NCBI RefSeq assembly: GCF_027853965.1
Contig: NZ_JAQGLB010000012.1
Span: 62,001 to 126,000 of the forward strand
From: Saccharopolyspora indica
Lineage (GTDB): Bacteria; Actinomycetota; Actinomycetes; Mycobacteriales; Pseudonocardiaceae
DNA length: 64,000 nt
Reading direction: 5' to 3'
In this document: in pieces, positions 27,835 to 37,033 of the stretch
How the letters are laid out: every line of letters starts with the position of its first letter
Numbering within the stretch: position 1 is the stretch's first letter
The notes under the pieces: model-generated
Seen by the model: the letters and a program-made list of their open reading frames with translations, nothing else
Database searches by the model: none
Told to the model about the DNA's origin: nothing
Made by a program: the position numbers and the translations under genes

Positions 27835-29211
27835 ATGGTGCGCGACAAGAACGCGGTGGCCGAGCACCTCGACTACCTGGCGCGCATCGCGCGCGAGCTG
27901 GAGTTCGCCAACTCCATCCCCGCCGATCTGGCGGATCTGGTCGGCCACCACGAGGACCTGCGCGAAGCGGCCCGCGTCTGGCGGGAGAACGCCGACGTCC
28001 TGGAGCGGACGACCGCCGACGTGCAGGGCCGGCTCGGCGGTATCGACTCGTCCTGGCAGGGCGCGGACGCCGATGCCTTCCTCGGCCACATCCGCGAGGT
28101 CGGCCTGGCGGGCAACGACCTGATCGACGCGATGCGCGCGCTGGCCGAGGTGATGGAGCACACCGTCGAGGGCGTGCAGGAGCAGGTGGACGACCTCGGC
28201 GAGCTGATCGCGGAGGCGGCGGACTCGGTGACGTCGGCGCTGCTGGCGCCCGAGGGCGGCCCGGAGCGGGCCCGCAAGCACTTGGGCGAGCTGGCCAGAC
28301 CCGCGCTGGAGCTCGCGGAGTCCATTTCGGACACCTATCGGGCTTTCGCCCGGTTCTGCGAGGATCTGGAGGCCGGTCGCTCGACGGGATCGGTCCAGTT
28401 CGACAAGCGGATGCCCGCGCAGGCCTGGGACTTCACCGCACCCGCCGCGCCGGAGCAACCGGCGAAGACGGACGCGGCATCGGCGGGTGGCTCCGCAGGC
28501 GGCGGTGCCGGTGGCGGCGGTGGTGCCGGAGCCGGGGCTGGTGCGGTCGGTGGTGGCGGTGCTGGAACCGCTGCCGCCGAAGCGCCGCCGCTGGAGCCGG
28601 GCGGCCGGACCGCGGCCGGGGAGCCCTCGATGGCGTCCCCGCCTGCCGCGGCTGCCGCTGCCGGTGGCGCGGTCGCCGCGGGCGGTGCTGTCGCCGCTGG
28701 TGGCGGGATGATGGGCGGCATGATGCCCATGGGCATGATGGGCGGGATGATGGGCGGCGCTCAGGGCGGTGGCCAGGAGCGCAAGAACCAGTCCCGGCTG
28801 AAGTCCAACCCGGAGGAGCTGTTCGGCACGCCGCCGACGACGGCCCCGGCGGTCTTCGGCGCGCCCCCGGGCGACCAGAAGCCCGCGGAACCGGTGGCCC
28901 GCAAGGGGAAGCTGGACATCCCGTCGATCTTCGAATCGGACAAGCCGCGCAAGTCCATCGACGACGCCCTCCACCCGAAGGCGCCCGGCGTGGAGAAGCC
29001 GAAGTCGGCAGCGGTCGGCGACGCCCCGCCACCCAAGCCCAGGACGGCCGCGGTCGGCGACGTGCCACCGCTGAAGCCGAAGACCGCATCCGTGGGCGAC
29101 GCGCCGCCGCCGAAGACCGGCACGGCATCAGTCGGTGACGCGCCGCCGCCCAAGCCGAAGACCGGCACCGCCTCGGTCGGCGACGCCCCGCCGCCCAAGC
29201 GGCGAGGCTGA
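27835..29211 (+). CDS. Large WXG-domain, Gly/Pro-rich putative type VII substrate
   Basis: 458 residues. A helical N-terminal domain has the WXG turn at Trp-74/Gly-76 (SSWQGADADAF). It is followed by a Gly/Ala-rich linker (about 215-290), a Met/Gly block GGMMGGMMPMGMMGGMM near 290-310, and a tail with GQERKNQSRL, LFGTPPTTAPAVFG and five degenerate VGDAPPPK repeats. No signal peptide. It is probably exported with the EspC-like partner. Its tail resembles those of the proteins at 41385-42767 and 51793-54798. Confidence 0.78.
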   Translation: MVRDKNAVAEHLDYLARIARELEFANSIPADLADLVGHHEDLREAARVWRENADVLERTTADVQGRLGGIDSSWQGADADAFLGHIREVGLAGNDLIDAMRALAEVMEHTVEGVQEQVDDLGELIAEAADSVTSALLAPEGGPERARKHLGELARPALELAESISDTYRAFARFCEDLEAGRSTGSVQFDKRMPAQAWDFTAPAAPEQPAKTDAASAGGSAGGGAGGGGGAGAGAGAVGGGGAGTAAAEAPPLEPGGRTAAGEPSMASPPAAAAAAGGAVAAGGAVAAGGGMMGGMMPMGMMGGMMGGAQGGGQERKNQSRLKSNPEELFGTPPTTAPAVFGAPPGDQKPAEPVARKGKLDIPSIFESDKPRKSIDDALHPKAPGVEKPKSAAVGDAPPPKPRTAAVGDVPPLKPKTASVGDAPPPKTGTASVGDAPPPKPKTGTASVGDAPPPKRRG

Positions 29212-29215
29212 CCCG

Positions 29216-29266
29216 GAACGCAGAACGGCCCGGCATCCACATCGGACGCCGGGCCGTTCTGCGTTC
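29216..29266. terminator. Bidirectional terminator between the WXG gene and mycP
   Basis: Perfect 19-base arms (GAACGCAGAACGGCCCGGC and its complement) around a 13-base loop. It begins four bases after the rightward gene and ends seven bases before the leftward mycP stop, so it serves both strands. Confidence 0.8.
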
Positions 29267-29273
29267 GGGACTG

Positions 29274-30671
29274 CTAGCGGTTGCCGCGGGTCCGGGCTCG
29301 GACGTTGCGGACCGCGTTGGTCAGGAACGCCGTGAACACGATCGCCGCGATTCCCGCACCCGCACCGCCGATGGCGATGATCAGCGCCGGGTAGTCCTTC
29401 TGCGGGATCACGTCGGCACCCAGCCGCGCCTGCTTCTGCTGCGGCTCCTTGTAGCCCGGCCATTCGGACGGAACCACTTCGCCCAGCGCCGCCGCCGCAT
29501 CGACGGTGCCGTAGCCGACGATGTCGTTGCGGCCCCCGGCGCCACCTGCGGGCAGCGCCGTCTCCTTGATCCGGTCCATGATCTGCTCGGCCGTGAGGGG
29601 CTTGCCCTCCTTCTCGAACTTCTCCTTGATCAGCACAGCGAGACCGGCCACGTACGGGGCGGCGAAGCTGGTGCCCTCGATCGGGCCCATCTGGCCGTCC
29701 TGGCCGTGCGCGATCTGACTGGCCAGACCCGTGCCGTTCGCACCTGGGTCGAGCGTGATCAGGTTCTGACCCGGCGCAGCCACATCCACCCACGGCCCTG
29801 GCACGGTGAACTCCGAGGGCGCACCCTGCTCGTTCACCGAGGCGACGGTGAGCACGTAGTCGTCGAACCAGGCCGGAAGCACCGCGGTCGTCGGGCTGCC
29901 GGTCGGGTTCTTCTGACACGTGCCACCGACGTTGCCAGCCGCGACGACGATCACGATGCCCGCTTCGTAGGCCTCCTTGACCGCTGTCTGCAGCTGCTGG
30001 TTGCCCCGGTTCCTGGCGTCGGCAGCCTGCGAGATCGGCTGGCAGGACGACTGCGAGATGTTGATGACATCCGCGCCTTCCTTGGTCGCCTTGTTGATGG
30101 CCTGCGCCATCGTCTCGGTGTCGCCGATCGTCTTGTTGGTCTCGTCCTCGATGAAGAGGCTGGAGGACTGCCGGATGGACAGGATCGACGCCTCCGGCGC
30201 GACCCCGACGTAGGCGGTCTGATTCGTCGGGTCCGGAGCGGCCGCGATGATGCCCGCCACGATCGTGCCGTGGCCGTCGCAGTCCGTGAGCGCTCCGCCC
30301 TTGGGAACGCTGCTTCCGCCGTCGCGCAAGTTCGGCAACCGGGGGTGGGTGTTCACGCCGGTGTCAATGACCGCGACGGTCTTGCCCTGCCCCAGCAAGC
30401 CCTGCTCGTGGGCCCGCTCGTAGCCCAGCACCCGCTGGCTCCACGGCTTCTCCTCGATCATGCCGCCGCCGGGGTTGCCCTGCATGCAGGCCTGCTTCTG
30501 CGGGTAGTTGCGCTGTGCCACCTCGCTGCCGGTCCGCTGGGACAGGTCCAGGGGTGGCGGTACGAGGGACTGCGCCGCGGCAGGTGCTGTCGGCCCGCTG
30601 AACGCGAACACACCGACCGCGGCGAGCAGCGCGGAGGTGCGCAGCGTGCTGCGGGAGAACCTTGAGCGCAT
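29274..30671 (-). CDS. mycP: Type VII secretion-associated serine protease mycosin
   Basis: 465 residues, subtilisin family, membrane-anchored. A signal peptide (residues 1-33 or so) precedes the protease domain with Asp-103 (VIDTGVN), His-134 (DGHGT), Asn-247 (AAGN) and Ser-335 (GTSFAAP). A C-terminal membrane helix (IIAIGGAGAGIAAIVFTAFL) ends in a basic tail. Mycosins stabilise the ESX complex and cleave some substrates. Eleven bases downstream of eccD on the same strand. Confidence 0.95.
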   Translation of the reverse strand: MRSRFSRSTLRTSALLAAVGVFAFSGPTAPAAAQSLVPPPLDLSQRTGSEVAQRNYPQKQACMQGNPGGGMIEEKPWSQRVLGYERAHEQGLLGQGKTVAVIDTGVNTHPRLPNLRDGGSSVPKGGALTDCDGHGTIVAGIIAAAPDPTNQTAYVGVAPEASILSIRQSSSLFIEDETNKTIGDTETMAQAINKATKEGADVINISQSSCQPISQAADARNRGNQQLQTAVKEAYEAGIVIVVAAGNVGGTCQKNPTGSPTTAVLPAWFDDYVLTVASVNEQGAPSEFTVPGPWVDVAAPGQNLITLDPGANGTGLASQIAHGQDGQMGPIEGTSFAAPYVAGLAVLIKEKFEKEGKPLTAEQIMDRIKETALPAGGAGGRNDIVGYGTVDAAAALGEVVPSEWPGYKEPQQKQARLGADVIPQKDYPALIIAIGGAGAGIAAIVFTAFLTNAVRNVRARTRGNR

Positions 30672-30682
30672 CGAGCCGTCCC

Positions 30683-32122
30683 TCAGAAGTTGATGTTGAG
30701 GTCGCGGATGTACATGTAGAGGTCCATCGCGGCCAGCGCCAGCGGCAGCACCAGGGCGATCAGGACCGCCTCCAGGATGTCCACCATGCGGCGCTGCACC
30801 GGCGAGAACCGGCGGTTCGGGAACACCACGCCGAAGATGATCGACAGCACGCCCAGCAGCAGCAGCGGCGGGAACACCCAGGCCACCGCGATCGGCATCG
30901 AGCCGACCTGCGCGAGCAGGCCGATGGTGACGCCCAGCGAGGACAGCAGACCGCTGAACAGCAGGGCGATCGCCTGGCTGCCGTTGGCGTAGTTGCGGCC
31001 GCGCAGCAGCAGCACCGCGGAGACCACGACGGCGAACGCCGCGCCCCAGATCGGGCTGAACACCGCGGCCACCACCGCGCCGAGGGCGGCGACGATGCCG
31101 CAGCCGACGATCAGGCCGGTCATGTACTGGTGCGCCAGGCCGGTCTGCCGCTCGATCATCCGGTAGTCCGGGAACCCGGTGTCTTCCTTCAGGTCCTCGG
31201 CGCTGCCCGGCACGTGCGGCAGCGGCAGCTTCGCGAGCTGGATGGTGATGCGCGGGAGCAGCGAGATGCCCGCCAGGCCGACGGCCGCGACACCGGCGGC
31301 GATGCCCGCGGTGTTGGCCTGCGGCACCAGGGTGCCGATGATGAAGGCCACGGTGCCGAAGGCGCCCGCGGTGGCCGCCGCGATGAACGTGACGATGCCC
31401 GCGCCGATGATCATGATCGACACCGACGCGAAGATCAGCATCAGCGCGCTGGCCAGCAGCAGCCTCGGTTCCAGCGCGTTGCCGGGCACGATGTTGAAAC
31501 CGGCCACGAAGGCGAACGGCAGACCGCCCGCCGCCGCGATGACGGTTCCGGTGGTCGGCGCGGCGTACGCGCGGGTCACCATGGACCCGACGCCGGTCGC
31601 GAAGACCGCCACGATCCCGCCGAGCACGGCGGCCACGATCTGGTACACCACCGCGGTGGTGAGGTCCATGTTGTTGTGCAGCAGCCCGGCCGGGCCGGCC
31701 AGCCCGATCGCCGCGGCCGCGCCGATCAGCGCCAGCGCACCCGCGGTGTGCCCGACCTTCGCCGCGGTCTCCTTGGTCCAGGGCCGGTAGCTACCGGGCT
31801 CTGCCTCGGCGAGCGCGTCCACGACGTCGTCGTACAGCGGCGGCGGCGGGTTGTCCGCGCCGCGCCGCAGCTGGAGCATGTCGCCGTCCACGATGCCCTG
31901 CGCGGACAGCGACTGGTTCGGTTCGAGCGCCTGGCTGTCGCCAAGCCGTGCCAGGACCCAGCCCCCGTGCCGCGAACCGCCGTCGGGCGTCGTCTCGCGG
32001 GCCATTTCCAGCAGCATCGGCAGCAGGTCTGCCACCGACACGTCGGAAGGCAGCGCCAGGTCGATGCGAGTTGTAGGTGCCACCACCGTCACGCGGCTGA
32101 ACACCGTGGTCCCGGTCGCCAC
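30683..32122 (-). CDS. eccD: Type VII secretion integral membrane protein EccD
   Basis: 479 residues. The N-terminal 80 residues or so form a ubiquitin-like domain (FSRVTVVAPTTRIDLALPSDVSVADLLP), followed by about eleven membrane helices, the EccD layout. EccD lines the membrane channel of ESX systems. GTG start at 32122 with GGGAGTAGGG upstream. Transcribed with mycP and divergently from eccC. Confidence 0.95.
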   Translation of the reverse strand: MATGTTVFSRVTVVAPTTRIDLALPSDVSVADLLPMLLEMARETTPDGGSRHGGWVLARLGDSQALEPNQSLSAQGIVDGDMLQLRRGADNPPPPLYDDVVDALAEAEPGSYRPWTKETAAKVGHTAGALALIGAAAAIGLAGPAGLLHNNMDLTTAVVYQIVAAVLGGIVAVFATGVGSMVTRAYAAPTTGTVIAAAGGLPFAFVAGFNIVPGNALEPRLLLASALMLIFASVSIMIIGAGIVTFIAAATAGAFGTVAFIIGTLVPQANTAGIAAGVAAVGLAGISLLPRITIQLAKLPLPHVPGSAEDLKEDTGFPDYRMIERQTGLAHQYMTGLIVGCGIVAALGAVVAAVFSPIWGAAFAVVVSAVLLLRGRNYANGSQAIALLFSGLLSSLGVTIGLLAQVGSMPIAVAWVFPPLLLLGVLSIIFGVVFPNRRFSPVQRRMVDILEAVLIALVLPLALAAMDLYMYIRDLNINF

Positions 32123-32414
32123 TTGGGCCCCCTACTCCCTGAAGGTTGATTGCCGTGCATTCATTTGTCGTCTGGGGCTCGATCCAACCAAGGCGAGTTT
32201 TTCTTTGCGAAACCGACCCGCCTGGCCGGAGAGCGCCCCTAGTATGGCCACACCGACCGTCGAGGGGTGACGGGTTTGGCGGAACTCGTGCCAACGACTT
32301 GATATCTGCTTGGTCACGTCCGACTCCCACCCCGCCGCCGGTGGCGCCGCAGCTGTGCAGAATGCTGGGCGCGACATCGAGAGCACGTTTGACACGGAAA
32401 GGTTGTTGCGTCCG

Positions 32415-35400
32415 GTGAGCACGCTGCAGTTCAAGCGAACGCCACGCCTGGCCGCTCCCAGGCCACCGGGCGGGGAGGTGCACCTCGAACCACCGCCGGA
32501 GATCCCGCGGACGATTCCGGGCAACATCGTCCAGAAGGTCCTGCCGGCCGTCATGATCGTCGCTTCGCTGGGAATGATGGTCTTCATGCTCCAGCGGGCG
32601 CAGAACAACCCGATGATGATGATGATGCCGATGATGATGCTCATCTCAACGTTCGGGATGATGGCCGGGGGTGGCAAGGAAGGCGGCCAGAAGAAGGCCG
32701 AGATGAACGAGGACCGCAAGGACTACCTGCGGTACCTCGGTCAGATGCGCGACCGCGCCAGGGAAGCCGCCGACGAGCAGCGGCTGGCGCGGGAGTGGGT
32801 GCACCCCGACCCGCAGACACTGTGGTCGCTGGCGGCCGGCCCGAGCCGGCGCATGTGGGAGCGACGCCCGAACGACAACGACTTCTGCCAGGTGCGCGTG
32901 GGTCGCGGTTCCCAGCGGCTGGAAACCCGCCTGGTGCCGCCGCAGACCGGCCCGGTCGACGAGCTGGAGCCGATCACCACGCTGGCGCTGCGCCGCTTCG
33001 TCCGCGCGCACTCGCTGGTGCCGGAGCTGCCGATCGCCACCTCGCTGCGCGGTTTCGCCGCGGTCGGCCTGCAGGGCGACAAGGAGCTCGTGCGGTCGCT
33101 GGCCCGCGCCATGGTGTGCCAGCTGGCCACCTTCCATACCCCCGACGACGTGATGATCGCGGTCGCCAGCAGCGGTCGCGCGCGCACCGAGTGGGAGTGG
33201 GTGAAGTGGCTGCCGCACGCCCAGCACCCGACCGAGACCGACGGCATCGGCCAGATGCGGCTGATGGCCGGTTCGCTGGCCGCGCTGGAGCAGATGCTCT
33301 CCGAGCAGCTCGCCGAGCGGCCGCGCTTCCAGCGCAACGCGGCGCCGCCGGACGGCCAGCCGCACATCGTGATCATCATCGACGACGCCGAGATCAGCCG
33401 TGAGGAGGCGCTCTACGTCGAGGGCGGCCTGGCCGGCGTCACCATGATCGACCTGTCCGACCTGCTCGGCCAGCTCACCGCGCGCCGCGGCATGCGGATG
33501 GTCGTCGAGGAGGACCGCATCGGTGCCCGCGGTGGCAGCGGTGTCGAGTGGTTCGGCAAGCCGGACTCGCTGACCATGGAGGAAGCCGCCGCGCTGGCCC
33601 GCCAGATGGCCCCGTACCGGGTCGCCGGTGGCGCCGGTGCTTCGGCCGACGCCGACAGCGGTGGCTACGAGCCGCTGACCACGCCGCTGAACTACATCGA
33701 GCAGCTGGGCCTGGCCGGTGACGTCGTCACCTTCGACCTCAACGAGGCCTGGCGGCCGCGGTCCCGCGACGACCTCTACCGCGTCGCGATCGGCCCCGGC
33801 GAGCAGGGCGAGATCGTCCACCTGGACATCAAGGAGACCGCCTCCGGCGGTATGGGCCCGCACGGCCTGTGCATCGGTGCGACCGGTTCCGGTAAGTCCG
33901 AGTTCCTGCGCACCATCGTGCTCGGCCTCATCGCCACGCACTCCTCCTCGATGCTCAACTTCGTGCTGGTCGACTTCAAGGGTGGTGCGACCTTCAACGG
34001 GTTCGACCCGGCACCGCACGTGTCGGCGAACATCTCGAACCTCGAGGGCGACGGCTCGCTGATCGACCGCATGTCGGACGCGCTGGCCGGTGAGATGAAC
34101 CGCCGCCAGGAAGTCCTGAACAAGGCGGGCGCGAAGAACGTCTGGGACTACCGGAAGATGGGCGAGGCCGGCGACGAGCGCTGCCAGGAGCCGCTGCCCG
34201 CGCTGTTCGTCGTCATCGACGAGTTCTCCGAGCTGCTCTCGCAGCAGCCGGACTTCGCCGAGCTGTTCGTGATGATCGGTCGACTGGGCCGTTCGCTGCA
34301 GGTCCACCTGCTGCTGGCCTCCCAGCGGCTGGAAGAGGGCAAGCTGCGCGGTCTGGACTCGCACCTGTCGTACCGGATCGGTCTGAAGACCTTCAACGCG
34401 GCGGAATCCCGCGCGGCCATCGGCGTCCCGGACGCCGCTGACCTGCCGGCCACCGGTGGTCACGGCTACCTGAAGCACCCCAACGGCATGGAGCGGTTCC
34501 GCGCCGCGTTCGTGTCCGGGCACCTGCACCAGACCAGCGGTCGCCGCCCGGCGCTCAAGGGCGGCGCGTCGCCGGTCACCGGTGACAAGATGCCGCGCTT
34601 CTTCATCCCGGACTACGTGGAGAAGCCGAAGGAGCCGGAGAAGCCGGTCGTCGAAGAGGTCAAGGAGGAGAAGAAGAGCGACCTCGACCCGACCGACTTC
34701 CAGATCGTCATCGACAAGGTCCACGGCCAGGGCCCGCCCGCGCACGCGGTCTGGCTGCCGCCGCTGGACACCCCGCCGACGCTGGACACCCTGCTGCCGC
34801 CGCTGCAGCAGACCGACGACCGCGGTTACACCGCGGCGGGCTACGCGGGCAGCGGCCGGCTCCAGGTGCCGGTCGGCCTGATCGACGTGCCGTACAACCA
34901 GCGCCAGGACCCGATGATCCTCGACCTGAGCGGTCAGGGCGGTCACGGCGCGATCGTCGGCGGTGTCGGTGCGGGCAAGTCGAACACGGTCCGCGCGATG
35001 ATCGCCTCGATGGCGCTGACCCACACCCCGCAGGAAGTGCAGTTCTACTGCATCGACCTCGGTGGTGGTTCGATCGGTGCGCTGCGCAACCTGCCGCACA
35101 TGGGTGGCTACGGCACCCGCCGCGACCAGGACACCGTGCGCCGGTCGATCGCCGAGCTCAAGACGATGCTGGCCGAGCGCGAAGGCCGCTTCGCCCAGCA
35201 CGGCGTCGAGGGCATGAACGACTACCGGAACAAGCGCCGTCGCGGTGAGTTCGAGGACGACCCGTTCGGCGACGCCTTCCTGATCATCGACGGCTGGCGG
35301 ACCTTCCGCGAGGAGTTCGAGGCCCTCGAGCAGGACGTGCTGAACCTGGCCGCCAACGGTCTGGCCTACGGCGTGCACGTGTTCGTGACCGCGGCTCGCT

Positions 35401-36527
35401 GGGCGGAGATCCGCCCGGCGATGAAGGACCTGATGCAGACCCGCATCGAGCTCCGCCTCGGTGACCCGAGCGAGTCCGAGGTGGACCGCAAGTTCGCGGT
35501 CAAGGTGCCGCAGGGCCGACCGGGTCGCGGTATGCACGGTTCCAAGCTGCACTTCCTCACCGCGCTGCCCCGAGTGGACAGCGAGAAGATCGGTGACCGC
35601 GTCGGTGCCGAGCTCGAGCAGGTCAAGCGCGAGGCCGACGAGGGCAAGCCGCTCCGCAACCCGCGGATGGGCTGGGAGCTGTACAACGACGACGTCTCCG
35701 AGGGCGTCGCGGACATGGTCAACCGCGTCAAGAGCTCCTGGAAGGGCCGCCCGGCGCCGCAGGTCCGCCTGCTGCCCGACATGCTGCCGCACCAGCAGCT
35801 GCCGCGTCCGGAGCAGCAGCCGAACCCGAAGCTGGTGCCGATCGGCATCAACGAGGACGGCCTGCACCCGGTCTACCTGGACTTCGCCGCCGAGCCGAAC
35901 TTCTACGCGTTCGGTGAGCGGGAATCGGGTAAGACGGCCCTGCTGCGCACGATCGTGCGGGGCATCACCGAGCGGTACACGCCGAAGGAAGCGCTCATCC
36001 TGCTGGTCGACTACCGGCGCACGATGCTGGGCTTCCTCAACACCGGCCACCTGCTGGAGTACGCGGTGGGCGCCGACCAGCTCAAGGGCAACGTCAAGGA
36101 CGTGGTGGGATCGCTGAAGAAGCGCCTGCCCGGCCCGGACGTGACGCAGGAGCAGCTGAAGAACCGCTCCTGGTGGAAGGGTCCGGAGCTGTTCGTCATC
36201 GTCGACGACTACGAGCTGGTGGCACCGCAGGGCAACAACCCGCTGGCGCCGCTGGCGGAGTTCATCCCGACGGCCAGCGACGTGGGTCTGCACATCGTGC
36301 TGGCCCGCAACTCCGGTGGTGCAGGACGTGCGCTGTACGAACCGCTGATCGGCAAGATGCGCGAGACGTCGGCCCCGGGCCTGGCGATGAGCGCGAACAA
36401 GGACGACGGCCAGCTGGTGGCGAACATCAAGTCCCGCCAGCTCCCGCCGGGCCGGGGCACCCTGGTGTCCCGCAGCCTGCGCGGTGGCCCGCAGATGATC
36501 CAGACGGCGTTCATCCCGCCGGAGTGA
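32415..36527 (+). CDS. eccC: Type VII secretion ATPase EccC (EccCa-EccCb fused)
   Basis: 1370 residues. Two N-terminal membrane segments (within residues 35-85, including a run of methionines) precede three FtsK/SpoIIIE-type ATPase domains. Walker A motifs lie at 488-495 (GATGSGKS), 849-856 and 1167-1174 (GERESGKT). Domain 1 keeps a full Walker B (VVIDEF); domain 2 reads IIDGW and lacks the acidic catalytic partner, as is usual for substrate-sensing domains. GTG 32415 gives the typical MSTLQFKRTPRLAAPRPPGG opening. It powers and recognises substrates. Confidence 0.96.
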   Translation: MSTLQFKRTPRLAAPRPPGGEVHLEPPPEIPRTIPGNIVQKVLPAVMIVASLGMMVFMLQRAQNNPMMMMMPMMMLISTFGMMAGGGKEGGQKKAEMNEDRKDYLRYLGQMRDRAREAADEQRLAREWVHPDPQTLWSLAAGPSRRMWERRPNDNDFCQVRVGRGSQRLETRLVPPQTGPVDELEPITTLALRRFVRAHSLVPELPIATSLRGFAAVGLQGDKELVRSLARAMVCQLATFHTPDDVMIAVASSGRARTEWEWVKWLPHAQHPTETDGIGQMRLMAGSLAALEQMLSEQLAERPRFQRNAAPPDGQPHIVIIIDDAEISREEALYVEGGLAGVTMIDLSDLLGQLTARRGMRMVVEEDRIGARGGSGVEWFGKPDSLTMEEAAALARQMAPYRVAGGAGASADADSGGYEPLTTPLNYIEQLGLAGDVVTFDLNEAWRPRSRDDLYRVAIGPGEQGEIVHLDIKETASGGMGPHGLCIGATGSGKSEFLRTIVLGLIATHSSSMLNFVLVDFKGGATFNGFDPAPHVSANISNLEGDGSLIDRMSDALAGEMNRRQEVLNKAGAKNVWDYRKMGEAGDERCQEPLPALFVVIDEFSELLSQQPDFAELFVMIGRLGRSLQVHLLLASQRLEEGKLRGLDSHLSYRIGLKTFNAAESRAAIGVPDAADLPATGGHGYLKHPNGMERFRAAFVSGHLHQTSGRRPALKGGASPVTGDKMPRFFIPDYVEKPKEPEKPVVEEVKEEKKSDLDPTDFQIVIDKVHGQGPPAHAVWLPPLDTPPTLDTLLPPLQQTDDRGYTAAGYAGSGRLQVPVGLIDVPYNQRQDPMILDLSGQGGHGAIVGGVGAGKSNTVRAMIASMALTHTPQEVQFYCIDLGGGSIGALRNLPHMGGYGTRRDQDTVRRSIAELKTMLAEREGRFAQHGVEGMNDYRNKRRRGEFEDDPFGDAFLIIDGWRTFREEFEALEQDVLNLAANGLAYGVHVFVTAARWAEIRPAMKDLMQTRIELRLGDPSESEVDRKFAVKVPQGRPGRGMHGSKLHFLTALPRVDSEKIGDRVGAELEQVKREADEGKPLRNPRMGWELYNDDVSEGVADMVNRVKSSWKGRPAPQVRLLPDMLPHQQLPRPEQQPNPKLVPIGINEDGLHPVYLDFAAEPNFYAFGERESGKTALLRTIVRGITERYTPKEALILLVDYRRTMLGFLNTGHLLEYAVGADQLKGNVKDVVGSLKKRLPGPDVTQEQLKNRSWWKGPELFVIVDDYELVAPQGNNPLAPLAEFIPTASDVGLHIVLARNSGGAGRALYEPLIGKMRETSAPGLAMSANKDDGQLVANIKSRQLPPGRGTLVSRSLRGGPQMIQTAFIPPE

Positions 36528-36543
36528 TCGTCACGGTCTGATC

Positions 36544-36585
36544 GCAAGGAGCCCTTCCCGGCCTCGGCTGGGGAGGGCTCCTTGC
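36544..36585 (+). terminator. Terminator after eccC
   Basis: Stem GCAAGGAGCCCTTCCC against GGGGAGGGCTCCTTGC with one mismatch, 17 bases after the eccC stop; GCAAGGAGCCCT is fully paired. Confidence 0.75.
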
Positions 36586-36600
36586 GTTCGGCGGTGGGTC

Positions 36601-36642
36601 CGTGAGTGGTTTGTGGTGCTATAGCCCCACAAACCACTCACG
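36601..36642. repeat. Palindromic repeat C (CTATAG centre), copy 1
   Basis: Perfect 16-base arms (CGTGAGTGGTTTGTGG and complement) around the 10-base loop TGCTATAGCC. It overlaps the stop codon of the ArsR gene and lies between convergent genes. Sister elements with the same 16-10-16 layout are at 38386, 56931 and 63330. Confidence 0.9.
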
Positions 36643-36967
36643 GCTCTTGACGGAGCTCGAAGCCTGCGAGGACGGCTTCGAGGAGGCCGGGGAAGCGCGC
36701 GGCCAGGTCGTCGCGGCGCAGCTCCACCCAGCGGTTTCGGCCGTTGACGAAGGTCGTGGTCAGGCCCGCTTCGCGCAGCACTCGCCAGTGGTGGGAGAGC
36801 GTCGGTGCGCTGACGTCGACGTCGTAGGCGTCCAGCGAGCAGACCGACGGTTCGGTCTCGCGGCTGAGGGTGTGGAGCAGTTCGAGCCGCACCGGATCGG
36901 CCAGCGCGTGCAGCACCTTCAGGATGTCGAGATCGTTGCGGCCGGGTTGCGGGAGCGTGCGGGTCAC
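36638..36967 (-). CDS. ArsR-family transcriptional regulator
   Basis: 109 residues with a winged helix-turn-helix: DILKVLHALADPVRLELLHTL, then VSAPTLSHHWRVLREAGLTT. No metal-binding cysteine pair, so probably a non-metal sensor. GTG 36967 is chosen; TTG 37003 would extend it into a palindrome that looks like its operator. Divergent from an MFS transporter gene, which it presumably represses. Confidence 0.85.
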   Translation of the reverse strand: MTRTLPQPGRNDLDILKVLHALADPVRLELLHTLSRETEPSVCSLDAYDVDVSAPTLSHHWRVLREAGLTTTFVNGRNRWVELRRDDLAARFPGLLEAVLAGFELRQEP

Positions 36968-36987
36968 GAGCGCCGAGCCTACTTCCC

Positions 36988-37011
36988 TTCGATTGTTTGA
37001 CAAGCATCGAA
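36988..37011. promoter_or_regulatory. Predicted ArsR operator
   Basis: Imperfect palindrome TTCGAT-N12-ATCGAA (8 of 10 positions matched per arm) in the gap between the ArsR and MFS genes, 22 bases before the transporter start. Confidence 0.5.
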
Positions 37012-37033
37012 TGGTTCAGCATGATCGACCCCC

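Noticed and set aside
32646..36293. Very long open frame (over 1200 codons) antisense to eccC
   Set aside because: High GC at codon third positions keeps the antisense frame open; the product is Arg/Leu/Val/His-rich with no domain, while the plus strand clearly encodes EccC.
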